DNA from: Burkholderiales bacterium | GTDB lineage: Bacteria > Pseudomonadota > Gammaproteobacteria > Burkholderiales > Burkholderiaceae_C | NCBI GenBank assembly: GCA_016703325.1 | Contig: JADJCH010000043.1 | Location: 1 to 25,344, forward strand | DNA: 25,344 nucleotides | Direction: 5' to 3' | Part shown: piece by piece, positions 14,146 to 20,898 of the stretch | Layout of the letters: every line of letters starts with the position of its first letter | Numbering within the stretch: the stretch's first letter is position 1 | Translations under genes and position numbers: made by a program | The notes under the pieces: model-generated | Told to the model about the DNA's origin: nothing | The model's database searches: none | The model's input: only the letters and a program-made list of their open reading frames with translations

Positions 14146-16566
14146 TCAGTACGGCCTGAAGTTGCCTTTGCCTGCCTGGACCACGGCGCGCAGAGGAGGG
14201 AGAGCCACTTCGGCGGCGCGGGCGGGTTTGCGCATTCGCGATTGGGGCGAGCGCCGATCCAAGCGAAGCTCATCCTCGCGGCTTTGCGGGCGGGCGCTGT
14301 CCCCTGCGTCGCGGAAGAACGCGATCGAGCCTTGCAGCTGCTGAGCCTGCCCGGTGAGCTCCTCGGCCGTGGCCGCCAGCTCCTCGGAGGCCGATGCATT
14401 CTGCTGGGTGGAGGTGGTGAGCTGGCCCATCGCACCGACGATCTGCGCCACCGATTGGTTCTGCTCGTCCGAAGAGGCCGAGATCTCCTGCACCAGATCA
14501 GAGGTCTTCTGGATCGACGGCACGATCTCGCCGAGCAATTGCCCCGCACGCTCCGCGGTGGACACGCTGCTGGCCGCCAGATCGCCGATCTCCTTGGCGG
14601 CCTCCTGGCTGCGCTCGGCCAGCTTGCGCACCTCGTCGGCCACCACGGCAAAACCCCGGCCGTGTTCGCCAGCTCGCGCGGCCTCGATGGCGGCGTTCAG
14701 CGCCAACAGGTTGGTTTGATAGGCGATGTCATCGACGATTCCGATCTTGGCGGCAATCTGCTTCATGGCCGCCACCGTCTGGGTGACCGCCTGACCGCCC
14801 TCTCTCGCCTCCTGGCTGGCCTTGGTGGCCATGCCGTCGGTGATCTTGGCGTTGTCGCTGTTCTGCGAGATCGACTGGGACATCTGCCCCATCGAGCCGG
14901 TGGTCTGCTCCACCGCGCTGGCCTGCTCGGCCGCAGCCTGCGACAGGCTCTGCGCGGTGGAGTTGACCTGATCTGCCGCACTGCCGAGTGCATCCGCAGC
15001 GCTGCGAACCTCTTCAATGACGCGCCCAAGCTCCTCGCAGGTTCGGTTGGCGTCGTCCTTCACCGTCTTGAAGATGCCCGCACAGTCACGCGAAATGCGC
15101 TCGGAAAGGTCGCCGGTGGACAACGCACCAAACAGCCGCCCCACATCCCCGAACACCTCTTCGGTGTTGCCCAGCAGGGAGTTGATGCCCTCGCACAGCT
15201 CGCGCGGCGCACCGGACTTGCCCTCCATCGGGATGCGCCGGGCCAGGTCCCCTTCCTTCGCCGCAGCGATGACCGACTGCGCCTGCTCGACCGCAAGCTC
15301 CAGCATCTGCGCGGCCAGCACTTGCTCGGTCACATCGGTGGCGTACTTCACCACCTTCACAGGTTTGCCGTTCAGGTCGAAGATCGGGTTGTAAGACGCC
15401 TGGATCCAGAGCGCCTTGCCACCTTTGGCAATGCGCTTGTAGCGCCCCGCATCGAATTCGCCGCGACCCAGCTTGGCCCAGAAGGCGCGGTACTCGGCCG
15501 AGTTGCGTTCCGCCGGCTCGACGAAGAGGCTGTGCGTCTGCCCCTGGATCTCGTTCAGGGAGTAACCCAGGGTGTTCAGGAAGTTGTCGTTCGCCCGCAG
15601 CACCTTGCCATCCATGGCGAACTCGATCACCGCCTGCGACCGACCGATGGCCTGTACCTGACCACTCCAGTCGGCCGCCTCCAGCTTCGCTGCGGTCACA
15701 TCGCTGGCCAGCAGCAGCACCTTCACCACGCGGCCCATGTCGTCCTTGACCGGCGCATAGGTGCCTTGCAGCCAGACCTCCTGCCCGGCGCGGGTGATGC
15801 GCTTGAACACCCCGGTGCGGGTCTGCCCGGCCAGCAGCGCATCCCAGTGGTCGCGGTCGTCGGGTGAACTGGCGGCCTGGCCATCCACCAGCGTGCGGTG
15901 CAGCTTGCCCTGCAACTCATCCGCGGCGTAACCCATCAGCCGGCAGAAGTTGCCGTTGGCCTGGATCACCCGGGTCTCGAGATCGAACTCCGCGTAGGCG
16001 TAGCTGCTGTCGACCGCGGCCAGGATGCCCGAGGCAATCGAGCGGGAGTTCTGCCGCTCCAGTTCCGCTTCGGTGATGTCGTAGCGAACACCCAGGTAGC
16101 GCTCCGGTTTGCCGTTCGCACCCAGGATCGGAGCGATCACCGCATCCACGTAGTAGGGAGTGCCGTCCTTGGCGCGGTTCTTGATGACGCCACGGAACAC
16201 TTCGCCGCGACCGATGGTCTGCCACAGCTTCTTGAAGGTCTCCCTGGGCATGTCCGGATGCCGGGTGGTGCTGTGCGGCGCACCGATCAGCTCGTCACGC
16301 GAGTACTGCGAAACCTCGCAGAACTTGTCGTTGATGCTGAGAATGTTGCCCTTCTTGTCCGACTCCGAAATGATGCTGGTGATGTTCATCACCTGCGTGC
16401 GGACGGCCAGTTCCGCCTCGACCTGATTCAGTCGGGCCCGCAGACGCTCCAGCTCGCCCTCGGCCTGGGCACGTGCGCGCGCCTGCTCGTTGGCCTGCTG
16501 TTGAAGGGCATCCAGGTCGCTGCCTGCAAACAGGCGGGCCAGGGGTCCGGGGGAGACTGCGCTCAT
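14146..16566 (-). CDS. Soluble chemoreceptor with Aer-like PAS and two more PAS domains
   Basis: This 806-residue methyl-accepting protein has no membrane segment. A coiled coil (about 18-57) leads to PAS1 (about 58-166), whose HSTTRHPDMP and KNRAKDGTPYYVDA segments match the Aer-type PAS that commonly binds FAD. PAS2 (180-295), PAS3 (300-415), a double HAMP-like linker (about 420-522) and the signalling domain (about 525-750) with tip IAYQTNLLALNAAIEAARAG (614-633) follow. The protein ends in a charged linker and GKGNFRPY. The ATG at 16566 has AAGGA 8 bases upstream; an upstream TTG in frame (16596) has no good site. It is the first gene of the che operon and likely senses redox or energy state. 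The cofactor is inferred from family resemblance, not shown. Confidence 0.96.
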   Translation of the reverse strand: MSAVSPGPLARLFAGSDLDALQQQANEQARARAQAEGELERLRARLNQVEAELAVRTQVMNITSIISESDKKGNILSINDKFCEVSQYSRDELIGAPHSTTRHPDMPRETFKKLWQTIGRGEVFRGVIKNRAKDGTPYYVDAVIAPILGANGKPERYLGVRYDITEAELERQNSRSIASGILAAVDSSYAYAEFDLETRVIQANGNFCRLMGYAADELQGKLHRTLVDGQAASSPDDRDHWDALLAGQTRTGVFKRITRAGQEVWLQGTYAPVKDDMGRVVKVLLLASDVTAAKLEAADWSGQVQAIGRSQAVIEFAMDGKVLRANDNFLNTLGYSLNEIQGQTHSLFVEPAERNSAEYRAFWAKLGRGEFDAGRYKRIAKGGKALWIQASYNPIFDLNGKPVKVVKYATDVTEQVLAAQMLELAVEQAQSVIAAAKEGDLARRIPMEGKSGAPRELCEGINSLLGNTEEVFGDVGRLFGALSTGDLSERISRDCAGIFKTVKDDANRTCEELGRVIEEVRSAADALGSAADQVNSTAQSLSQAAAEQASAVEQTTGSMGQMSQSISQNSDNAKITDGMATKASQEAREGGQAVTQTVAAMKQIAAKIGIVDDIAYQTNLLALNAAIEAARAGEHGRGFAVVADEVRKLAERSQEAAKEIGDLAASSVSTAERAGQLLGEIVPSIQKTSDLVQEISASSDEQNQSVAQIVGAMGQLTTSTQQNASASEELAATAEELTGQAQQLQGSIAFFRDAGDSARPQSREDELRLDRRSPQSRMRKPARAAEVALPPLRAVVQAGKGNFRPY
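14317..15675 (-). repeat. Long direct repeat, copy B (PAS3 to signalling domain)
   Basis: This is the paralogous partner of 7420-8781, in the same orientation and about 6.9 kb away. It marks a receptor duplication that now brackets the MCP-like, cheY, STAS and cheA genes. Confidence 0.8.
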
Positions 16567-16691
16567 CGTGTCGATCCTTGGAGGTGAAAGCTGCAACCAG
16601 GCGACACCACCGCAGAATCCCGCTCAGCGGCCTTTGCCGCGAAGACCTCTGCCGTCCCGCCCATACCCCCTGTTTGCGGGGGACACAGAGC

Positions 16692-16718
16692 GTTTCGGCA
16701 TCGCCAAAGCGAACTTGA
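16692..16718 (-). promoter_or_regulatory. Candidate sigma-28 (FliA) promoter of the che operon
   Basis: Read on the minus strand, TCAAGTTC (16718-16711), an 11-base spacer and GCCGAAAC (16699-16692) match the flagellar sigma consensus TAAAGTTT-N11-GCCGATAA at 12 of 16 positions with exact spacing. It lies about 125 bases upstream of the first che-operon start, within the 219-base gap between that gene and the terminator at 16786. The match is by eye only. Confidence 0.5.
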
Positions 16719-16785
16719 GCCCAGGACCACCCCCGCAAGCTGCCAACAACGTCACGCCGGCTCCGGCAGATCGAGCCGAAAGGAC

Positions 16786-16820
16786 AAAAAAGGGCGTCGA
16801 GCCTTTGTGGCCCGACGCCC
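16786..16820 (-). terminator. Intrinsic terminator of the DUF4405-like gene
   Basis: GGGCGTCG (16792-16799) and CGACGCCC (16813-16820) form a perfect 8-bp GC-rich stem, extendable by two A-T pairs, with a 13-base loop. On the minus strand the stem is followed directly by six T (A-run at 16786-16791). It lies 39 bases after the stop of the minus-strand gene and insulates it from the che operon downstream. Confidence 0.87.
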
Positions 16821-16858
16821 TTCATCTGAATGTCTGATGCGCTTGGACCGACGCGGGC

Positions 16859-17365
16859 TCAGCGAGCCTCTCGCCGCGCCAGCGCCTGCAGGGCATGCGC
16901 GGTTCGTTCCCGGTCCGGCCCGGTGACGCTGCCGATCGAGGCCTCTTCACCCGGCAGGTTCACGCCGGCACTGGCCAGGGCCTGCAGCGCCTGCTCGCTG
17001 GTCTTGCCGAACAGCGGCGCCACGGACTTCAGCGGCGCCTGCGAGATGGCACGCATCGCAATGGCCGGTGGGGATTGCGGCTCGCCGGAGCCGGCGCCCA
17101 GTGGCACGAAGGACGCGCCGATCACCAGCGCACACAGGGCCATCACGGCGGCACCTGAGCCCGGCTTGAAGTAGCGCTTGAAGCCCAGCCAGTTGGCGGT
17201 GACATGCAGCACGGCGGCGGCCACCACCACCCAGCCGGCCCACTCGTGCACCGTCTTCTGCAGCGAGCTGTCGAGGTGGAAGAACATCAGCAGGCCGGTG
17301 ACGGACATCAGGGCGAACACGCCGATCGTCAGGGGGGTGGCCCATTCGCGGGAAACCTTGATCAT
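16859..17365 (-). CDS. DUF4405-like small membrane protein, possible haem binding
   Basis: This 168-residue protein has three predicted membrane helices (about 11-30, 41-60 and 72-90), then a soluble C-terminal region of about 75 residues. Histidines at 30, 40 and 54 (MFFH, VHEW, LHVTANW) lie at helix ends, as in DUF4405 and cytochrome b561-like membrane proteins, so haem binding is possible but not shown. The C-terminal SEQALQALASAGVNL segment fits the helix-containing tail seen in such proteins. The ATG at 17365 has a strong AAGGAG 6 bases upstream; the frame is open much further upstream, antisense to baeS, and is not coding there. It is divergent from baeS with 201 bases between starts, and the shared palindromes suggest co-control by BaeR. 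A role in envelope redox is speculative. Confidence 0.78.
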   Translation of the reverse strand: MIKVSREWATPLTIGVFALMSVTGLLMFFHLDSSLQKTVHEWAGWVVVAAAVLHVTANWLGFKRYFKPGSGAAVMALCALVIGASFVPLGAGSGEPQSPPAIAMRAISQAPLKSVAPLFGKTSEQALQALASAGVNLPGEEASIGSVTGPDRERTAHALQALARREAR

Positions 17366-17386
17366 CTTTTTCTCCTTGGGAAGTGA

Positions 17387-17462
17387 CACATTCGGGGGAG
17401 GAAGGGCTCCGGAACGCGCCGAAACCTGTTCCGCCATGACGCGATGGTCGCTCCCGAATGTG
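17387..17462. promoter_or_regulatory. Nested, nearly concentric inverted repeats in the baeS/DUF4405 divergent region
   Basis: The outer arms CACATTCGGG (17387-17396) and CCCGAATGTG (17453-17462) are a perfect 10-bp inverted repeat separated by 56 bases. The inner arms CGGAAC (17410-17415) and GTTCCG (17428-17433) are a perfect 6-bp pair. The two centres differ by only about 3 bases. The block lies between divergent starts at 17365 and 17567, where a shared operator would be expected. The binding protein is unknown; BaeR is the obvious candidate. Confidence 0.6.
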
Positions 17463-17566
17463 GAGGAAATTTGGAAGCCCCCGGCCCACGCGCCGGGTTG
17501 CCCGCCGCGCTTGCCGGGCGGCGCCGGGCGTGCGCCAATCGCAGGTCTGCCGTGTTGCTGCAACCG

Positions 17567-19006
17567 ATGAAACGCCCTGGCATCACCTTCAAGCTCTTCC
17601 TGGCCGTGCTGGCCACCGCCGGTGTGGTGGCGCTGGGCATGGGCGCGGCGGCGCACTGGAGCTTCTCGCGCGGCTTCCTGGGCTACCTCAACGCCCAGGC
17701 GGTGCTGCAGATGGAGGCGGCCGTGCCGCGGCTGCAGCGCGAGTACCGCGAACATGGCAGCTGGGAGTTCGTGCGCGGCCGGCCCGGCGCCTGGTTCCGC
17801 ATGACCCGCCCGGACGCCAGCCCCACCGGCGACGACCCCTGGAGCGGCAACCCGGAGCGCATCGCCTCCGACCTGCTCGGTGCCGGTCGCCGGCTCAGCC
17901 TGCTGGACGAGCAGCGCCAGTACATCATCGGCTTCCCGCAGCTGTTCGGCGACTCCCAGCTCAGGGAGATCGCCGTGGACGGCCGCAGTGTCGGCTGGAT
18001 CGCGCTGGCGCCCATCGAATCCGTCACCGATGCCGCCGCGCTCCGTTTCGGCAACGACCAGCTGCGCGCCACCCTGGTGGCCGGCGTGCTGGCCCTGGCC
18101 CTGGCCGCGCTGATCGCCTGGTGGATCGCGCGCAGCCTGCTCGCGCCGGTCCGGGAAGTGGCCCAGGCCACCCACCGGCTGGCCGCCGGCCACTTCGATA
18201 CCCGGGTGGAGCCGCGCGGAAGCGATGAGGTCGGCCAGCTCGCGCAGGACTTCAACCAGCTCGCCCTCACCCTGGCGCGCAACGAGCAGGTGCGGCGCGA
18301 GTACATGGCCGACATCTCCCACGAGCTGCGCACCCCGCTGGCGGTGCTGCGCGGCGAGCTGGAGGCGATGGAGGACGGCATCCACCCCGTCACGCCCGAG
18401 GGCCTGCGCCAGCTGCAGGCCGAGGTGGGCATGCTCTCCCAGCTGGTGACCGACCTGCACGAACTGGCGCTGGCCGACATCGGCGCGCTGACCTACCACA
18501 AGGTGGAGCTGGACCTGGACGACTTCATCGCCCGCAAGGCCGCGCTCTGGCGTGGCCGCTGCCTGCAGGCCGGCCTGCGGCTGGAGGTCAGCCACCCCGG
18601 GCAACCCGTCTGGCTGAGTGCCGACGAGTCCCGCCTGCGCCAGTTGCTCAACAACCTGCTGGGCAACGCGCTGCGCTACACCAACGACGGGGGCCTGCTG
18701 CGCCTGAGCCTGCGCACCGACGGCGGGATGGCCGAGATCTCCGTCGAGGATTCGCCCCCCGGTGTCCCCGACGAATTGCTGCCCCGCCTGTTCGAACGCT
18801 TCTTCCGCGTCGAACGCTCGCGTGGGCGAGCCGGCGGTGGCAGCGGCCTGGGGCTGGCCATCTGCCGCAGCATCGTCCAGGCCCATGGCGGCACGATCGA
18901 AGCCCGCCATTCGCCGCTCGGCGGCGTGGGCATCCACATCCGCCTGCCGCTGCCGCGGCATCTCCCAGGCGACAACCGACATGACCCTGCCCGACACCGC
19001 CGCTGA
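17567..19006 (+). CDS. baeS: BaeS-type envelope-stress sensor histidine kinase
   Basis: This 479-residue membrane kinase closely follows the E. coli BaeS pattern as I recall it. The N-terminus (RPGITFKLFLAV) contains TM1 (about 9-30). A periplasmic sensor (31-167) precedes TM2 (168-190), followed by HAMP (ARSLLAPV to HRLAAGHFDTRV, about 188-240). The H-box ADISHELRTPLAVLRGELEA has phospho-site His252. The N-box is NNLLGNALRYT (from 362), the G1 region is EDSPPGVPDE and G2 is GGGSGLGLAI (423-432). BaeS senses envelope damage and toxic compounds and phosphorylates BaeR. The ATG at 17567 is chosen because it starts at the conserved residues; earlier in-frame starts add a low-complexity stretch. 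It overlaps baeR by 26 bases. Adjacency to the phenol hydroxylase operon is suggestive, since phenols stress membranes. Confidence 0.93.
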   Translation: MKRPGITFKLFLAVLATAGVVALGMGAAAHWSFSRGFLGYLNAQAVLQMEAAVPRLQREYREHGSWEFVRGRPGAWFRMTRPDASPTGDDPWSGNPERIASDLLGAGRRLSLLDEQRQYIIGFPQLFGDSQLREIAVDGRSVGWIALAPIESVTDAAALRFGNDQLRATLVAGVLALALAALIAWWIARSLLAPVREVAQATHRLAAGHFDTRVEPRGSDEVGQLAQDFNQLALTLARNEQVRREYMADISHELRTPLAVLRGELEAMEDGIHPVTPEGLRQLQAEVGMLSQLVTDLHELALADIGALTYHKVELDLDDFIARKAALWRGRCLQAGLRLEVSHPGQPVWLSADESRLRQLLNNLLGNALRYTNDGGLLRLSLRTDGGMAEISVEDSPPGVPDELLPRLFERFFRVERSRGRAGGGSGLGLAICRSIVQAHGGTIEARHSPLGGVGIHIRLPLPRHLPGDNRHDPARHRR

Positions 19007-19706
19007 CATCCTCGTCGTCGAGGACGAACCCCGCATCGCCCGCCTGGTCGGCGACTACCTGCTCGCCGCCGGCCACCAGGTGCGCCTTGTTGACCACGGC
19101 GACCGGGTCCTGAGCGCAGTGCAGGCGTGCATGCCCGACCTCATCGTGCTGGACTTGATGCTGCCCGGCCAGGACGGCCTGAGCCTGTGCCATGCCATCC
19201 GCCGCTTCAGCGAGGTGCCCATCGTCATGCTCACCGCCCGCGTCGAGGAGGTGGACCGCCTGATCGGCCTGGACGCCGGCGCCGACGACTACCTCTGCAA
19301 ACCCTTCAGCCCCCGCGAGCTGGTGGCCCGCGTGCGCGCCGTGCTGCGCCGCAGCCGAGCGCGCCCACCCGCCGAAGCTGCCGCCGCAGCATCCGAGCCG
19401 GCGGGCCTGCAGCTGGACGAATCCACCCACGAAGCGCGCCTGCACGGCCAGCCGCTGGACCTCACCCCCGTCGAACTGCGCCTGCTCGCCGCCCTGGCCG
19501 CCGCCCCCGGCCGCGTCTTCTCCCGCGACCAGCTGCTCGACCGCCTGCACGACGACCAGCGCGCCCTCAGCGACCGCACCGTGGACAGCCACGTCAAGAA
19601 CCTGCGCCGTAAACTCGAGCGCAGCGGCGCCAGCCCGGATGCGATCCGCTCGATCTATGGGGTGGGGTACCGGTTTGAGCCGGAATTGCTGGAGGGGCCG
19701 GCGTGA
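18981..19706 (+). CDS. baeR: BaeR-type OmpR-family response regulator
   Basis: This 241-residue protein has a receiver domain (about 8-122) with acidic residues in VVEDEP (E14, D15), phosphoacceptor D58 in VLDLMLPG, T in VMLTAR and K in YLCKPFSPRE. The RRFSEVPIVMLTA segment matches BaeR closely. The winged-helix DNA-binding domain (about 140-236) carries LDLTPVELRLLAALA, GRVFSRDQLLDRL, DRTVDSHVKNLRRKLE and IRSIYGVGYRFEPE. The ATG at 18981 lies inside the end of baeS (26-base overlap), so the two are co-translated. Likely targets are efflux and envelope genes; the palindromes before baeS may be its own operator. Confidence 0.94.
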   Translation: MTLPDTAADILVVEDEPRIARLVGDYLLAAGHQVRLVDHGDRVLSAVQACMPDLIVLDLMLPGQDGLSLCHAIRRFSEVPIVMLTARVEEVDRLIGLDAGADDYLCKPFSPRELVARVRAVLRRSRARPPAEAAAAASEPAGLQLDESTHEARLHGQPLDLTPVELRLLAALAAAPGRVFSRDQLLDRLHDDQRALSDRTVDSHVKNLRRKLERSGASPDAIRSIYGVGYRFEPELLEGPA

Positions 19707-19835
19707 CCGTGAGGCCGCAGGGTTTGGACTGTGGCTACCCGTCAGCCTGCCCGGCCTCCCCCTTCGATTCATCGTTACGATCCGCCCGGCGAAGCGGGTG
19801 ATTCCTCGCCCGATGAACGGCAACGCAGGCCTCCC

Positions 19836-20207
19836 ATGCAAGAGCGCGCACACGCACACGAGAAGCTGAACTACGTCGAATTCCCTTCGGCCGACCTGAA
19901 GGCCACGCAGGCATTCTTTCAGGCCGCGTTCGGTTGGAGTTTTGTCGACTATGGGCCGGACTACACCGCCTTCAGCGACCAGGGGCTGGACGGCGGGTTC
20001 TATCGGGCGGAACTGTGCTCCAGCACGCGCCACGGCGCCGCCTTGCTGGTGTTCTACAGCCGCGACCTGGAAGCCACCGAAGCCCAGGTGCTGCGCGCCG
20101 GCGGCCAGGTGGTGAAACCGATCTTCGCCTTCCCGGGCGGCCGTCGTTTTCATTTCACCGAACCTGCTGGCAACGAGTTTGCCGTCTGGTCGGACCAGGG
20201 CGGTTGA
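19836..20207 (+). CDS. VOC-superfamily (glyoxalase/dioxygenase-fold) protein
   Basis: This 123-residue single-domain protein has the vicinal oxygen chelate pattern: LNYVEFPSADLKATQAFFQAAFGW at the start and a closing FHFTEPAGNEFAVWSDQ, where the glutamate and asparagine are typical late VOC positions. Small VOC proteins bind metals or small hydrophobic molecules; some are isomerases, lyases or resistance proteins. The ATG at 19836 is preferred because it begins just before the fold; a longer in-frame start at 19731 adds a low-complexity leader. The ribosome site is weak. It follows baeR by 129 bases and precedes the phenol hydroxylase control region. Its substrate is unknown. Confidence 0.8.
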   Translation: MQERAHAHEKLNYVEFPSADLKATQAFFQAAFGWSFVDYGPDYTAFSDQGLDGGFYRAELCSSTRHGAALLVFYSRDLEATEAQVLRAGGQVVKPIFAFPGGRRFHFTEPAGNEFAVWSDQGG

Positions 20208-20304
20208 ACCTTCTGGGCCGAGTCGGCCGCGCGGTTCCTCGGGCATTCGTGGTGCAGCTTCAGCCCGCAGCGAGGTCCCTGTCGCTGCCCCGGCATCCCG
20301 CCTT

Positions 20305-20325
20305 GCGCAAGTTCGAAAACTGCGC
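20305..20325. promoter_or_regulatory. Candidate upstream activator site 1
   Basis: GCGCA (20305-20309) and TGCGC (20321-20325) are inverted arms around 11 bases, with TTGCGCAA (20303-20310) and TTCGAA (20312-20317) nested within. The centre is about 170 bases before the predicted transcription start, a distance usual for DmpR/XylR-type enhancer sites. Confidence 0.42.
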
Positions 20326-20343
20326 CAGCCGAGCGCGGAGACC

Positions 20344-20363
20344 GCTTGCAAATTTCAGCAAGC
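20344..20363. promoter_or_regulatory. Candidate upstream activator site 2
   Basis: GCTTGC (20344-20349) and GCAAGC (20358-20363) are perfect 6-bp arms around an A/T-rich 8-base spacer. The centre is about 38 bases from that of site 1 and about 130 before the predicted start. Paired sites at this spacing fit a hexameric enhancer-binding protein. Confidence 0.47.
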
Positions 20364-20458
20364 CTCCACGCGGCTGAACCCAGCGTTCACCCCGAATTCC
20401 GGCCCCTTGAGCCGGAGAACCAGCCTCCAGCCGCTCCGTTCCCCGGGTAATCCCGAGA

Positions 20459-20474
20459 TGGCACGCCGGCTGCA
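20459..20474 (+). promoter_or_regulatory. Sigma-54 (-24/-12) promoter of the phenol hydroxylase operon
   Basis: TGGCACG-CCGG-CTGCA matches the consensus TGGCACR-N4-TTGCW with a single mismatch and exact GG-to-GC spacing. The predicted start is about 20485, giving a leader of about 42 bases to dmpK at 20527. Known phenol hydroxylase operons are commonly transcribed from such a promoter with a phenol-responsive activator. Confidence 0.82.
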
Positions 20475-20526
20475 GTAAGGGCCTCCGACCCCGCGGCATT
20501 TCGACCGCGCGGCACGAGAGGCCCCG

Positions 20527-20898
20527 ATGGAGACAAGCCCCCCCAATCCCTCGATCGCTGACGCCTGCCGCCCGGCGGGCTTCGACCCGAAGCGTCGCTT
20601 CCTGCGCGTGCGCCGCTGGCGTGACGACGGCTTCGTGGAGTTCGATTTCGCGATCGGTTCACCCGACCTGCATGTCGAGCTGATCCTGCCGCGCGCCGGC
20701 TTCGAGGTGTTTCGCCAACTGCCCGGCACCGACCTGATCGACGCCTCCACCGCTACCGCGGTGGAGGCGGCCGAGCAGGCCTACCTCTATGGCGCCGATC
20801 CCGAGTCCACGCCGACACACGCGCCTGCCTTCCCCTCTTTCCTGCCCGTCGAGTCCCACCCCATTCACCGACACCACACCGGAGACAACACCCCATGA
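20527..20898 (+). CDS. dmpK: Phenol hydroxylase component DmpK-type (P0, assembly/activation protein)
   Basis: This 123-residue protein is the small first-gene product of multicomponent phenol hydroxylase operons. In that family it helps load iron and assemble the oxygenase and is not part of the turnover cycle. Visible markers are FDPKRRFLRVRRWRDDGFVEFDFAIGSPD and the FEVFRQLPGTDLIDA region. The C-terminus is a loose Pro/His-rich tail. GAGAGG sits 5 bases before the ATG. The stop overlaps the dmpL start as ATGA, so the two are translationally coupled. It is the first gene after the sigma-54 promoter. Homologues go under other names (PhK, LapK, PoxA), so the symbol denotes position and family only. 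Confidence 0.92.
   Translation: METSPPNPSIADACRPAGFDPKRRFLRVRRWRDDGFVEFDFAIGSPDLHVELILPRAGFEVFRQLPGTDLIDASTATAVEAAEQAYLYGADPESTPTHAPAFPSFLPVESHPIHRHHTGDNTP

Larger units (their letters stand above)
20208..20526 (+). promoter_or_regulatory. Phenol hydroxylase control region (gene-free gap)
   Basis: This 319-base stretch has no convincing gene. It holds two inverted repeats (20305-20325 and 20344-20363), a sigma-54 type promoter (20459-20474) and the dmpK ribosome site GAGAGG (20516-20521). The order of distal repeats, spacer, then -24/-12 element matches enhancer-dependent promoters of aromatic-degradation operons. Confidence 0.7.

Noticed and set aside
17366..19036. Upstream extension of the DUF4405-like gene to 725 residues
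   Set aside because: The extension runs antisense through baeS and has shadow-type composition. A strong ribosome site and conserved start place the true ATG at 17365.
20218..20242. CCGAG...CTCGG hairpin as terminator of the VOC gene
   Set aside because: The stem is only 5 bp with a 15-base loop and no T-tract follows.
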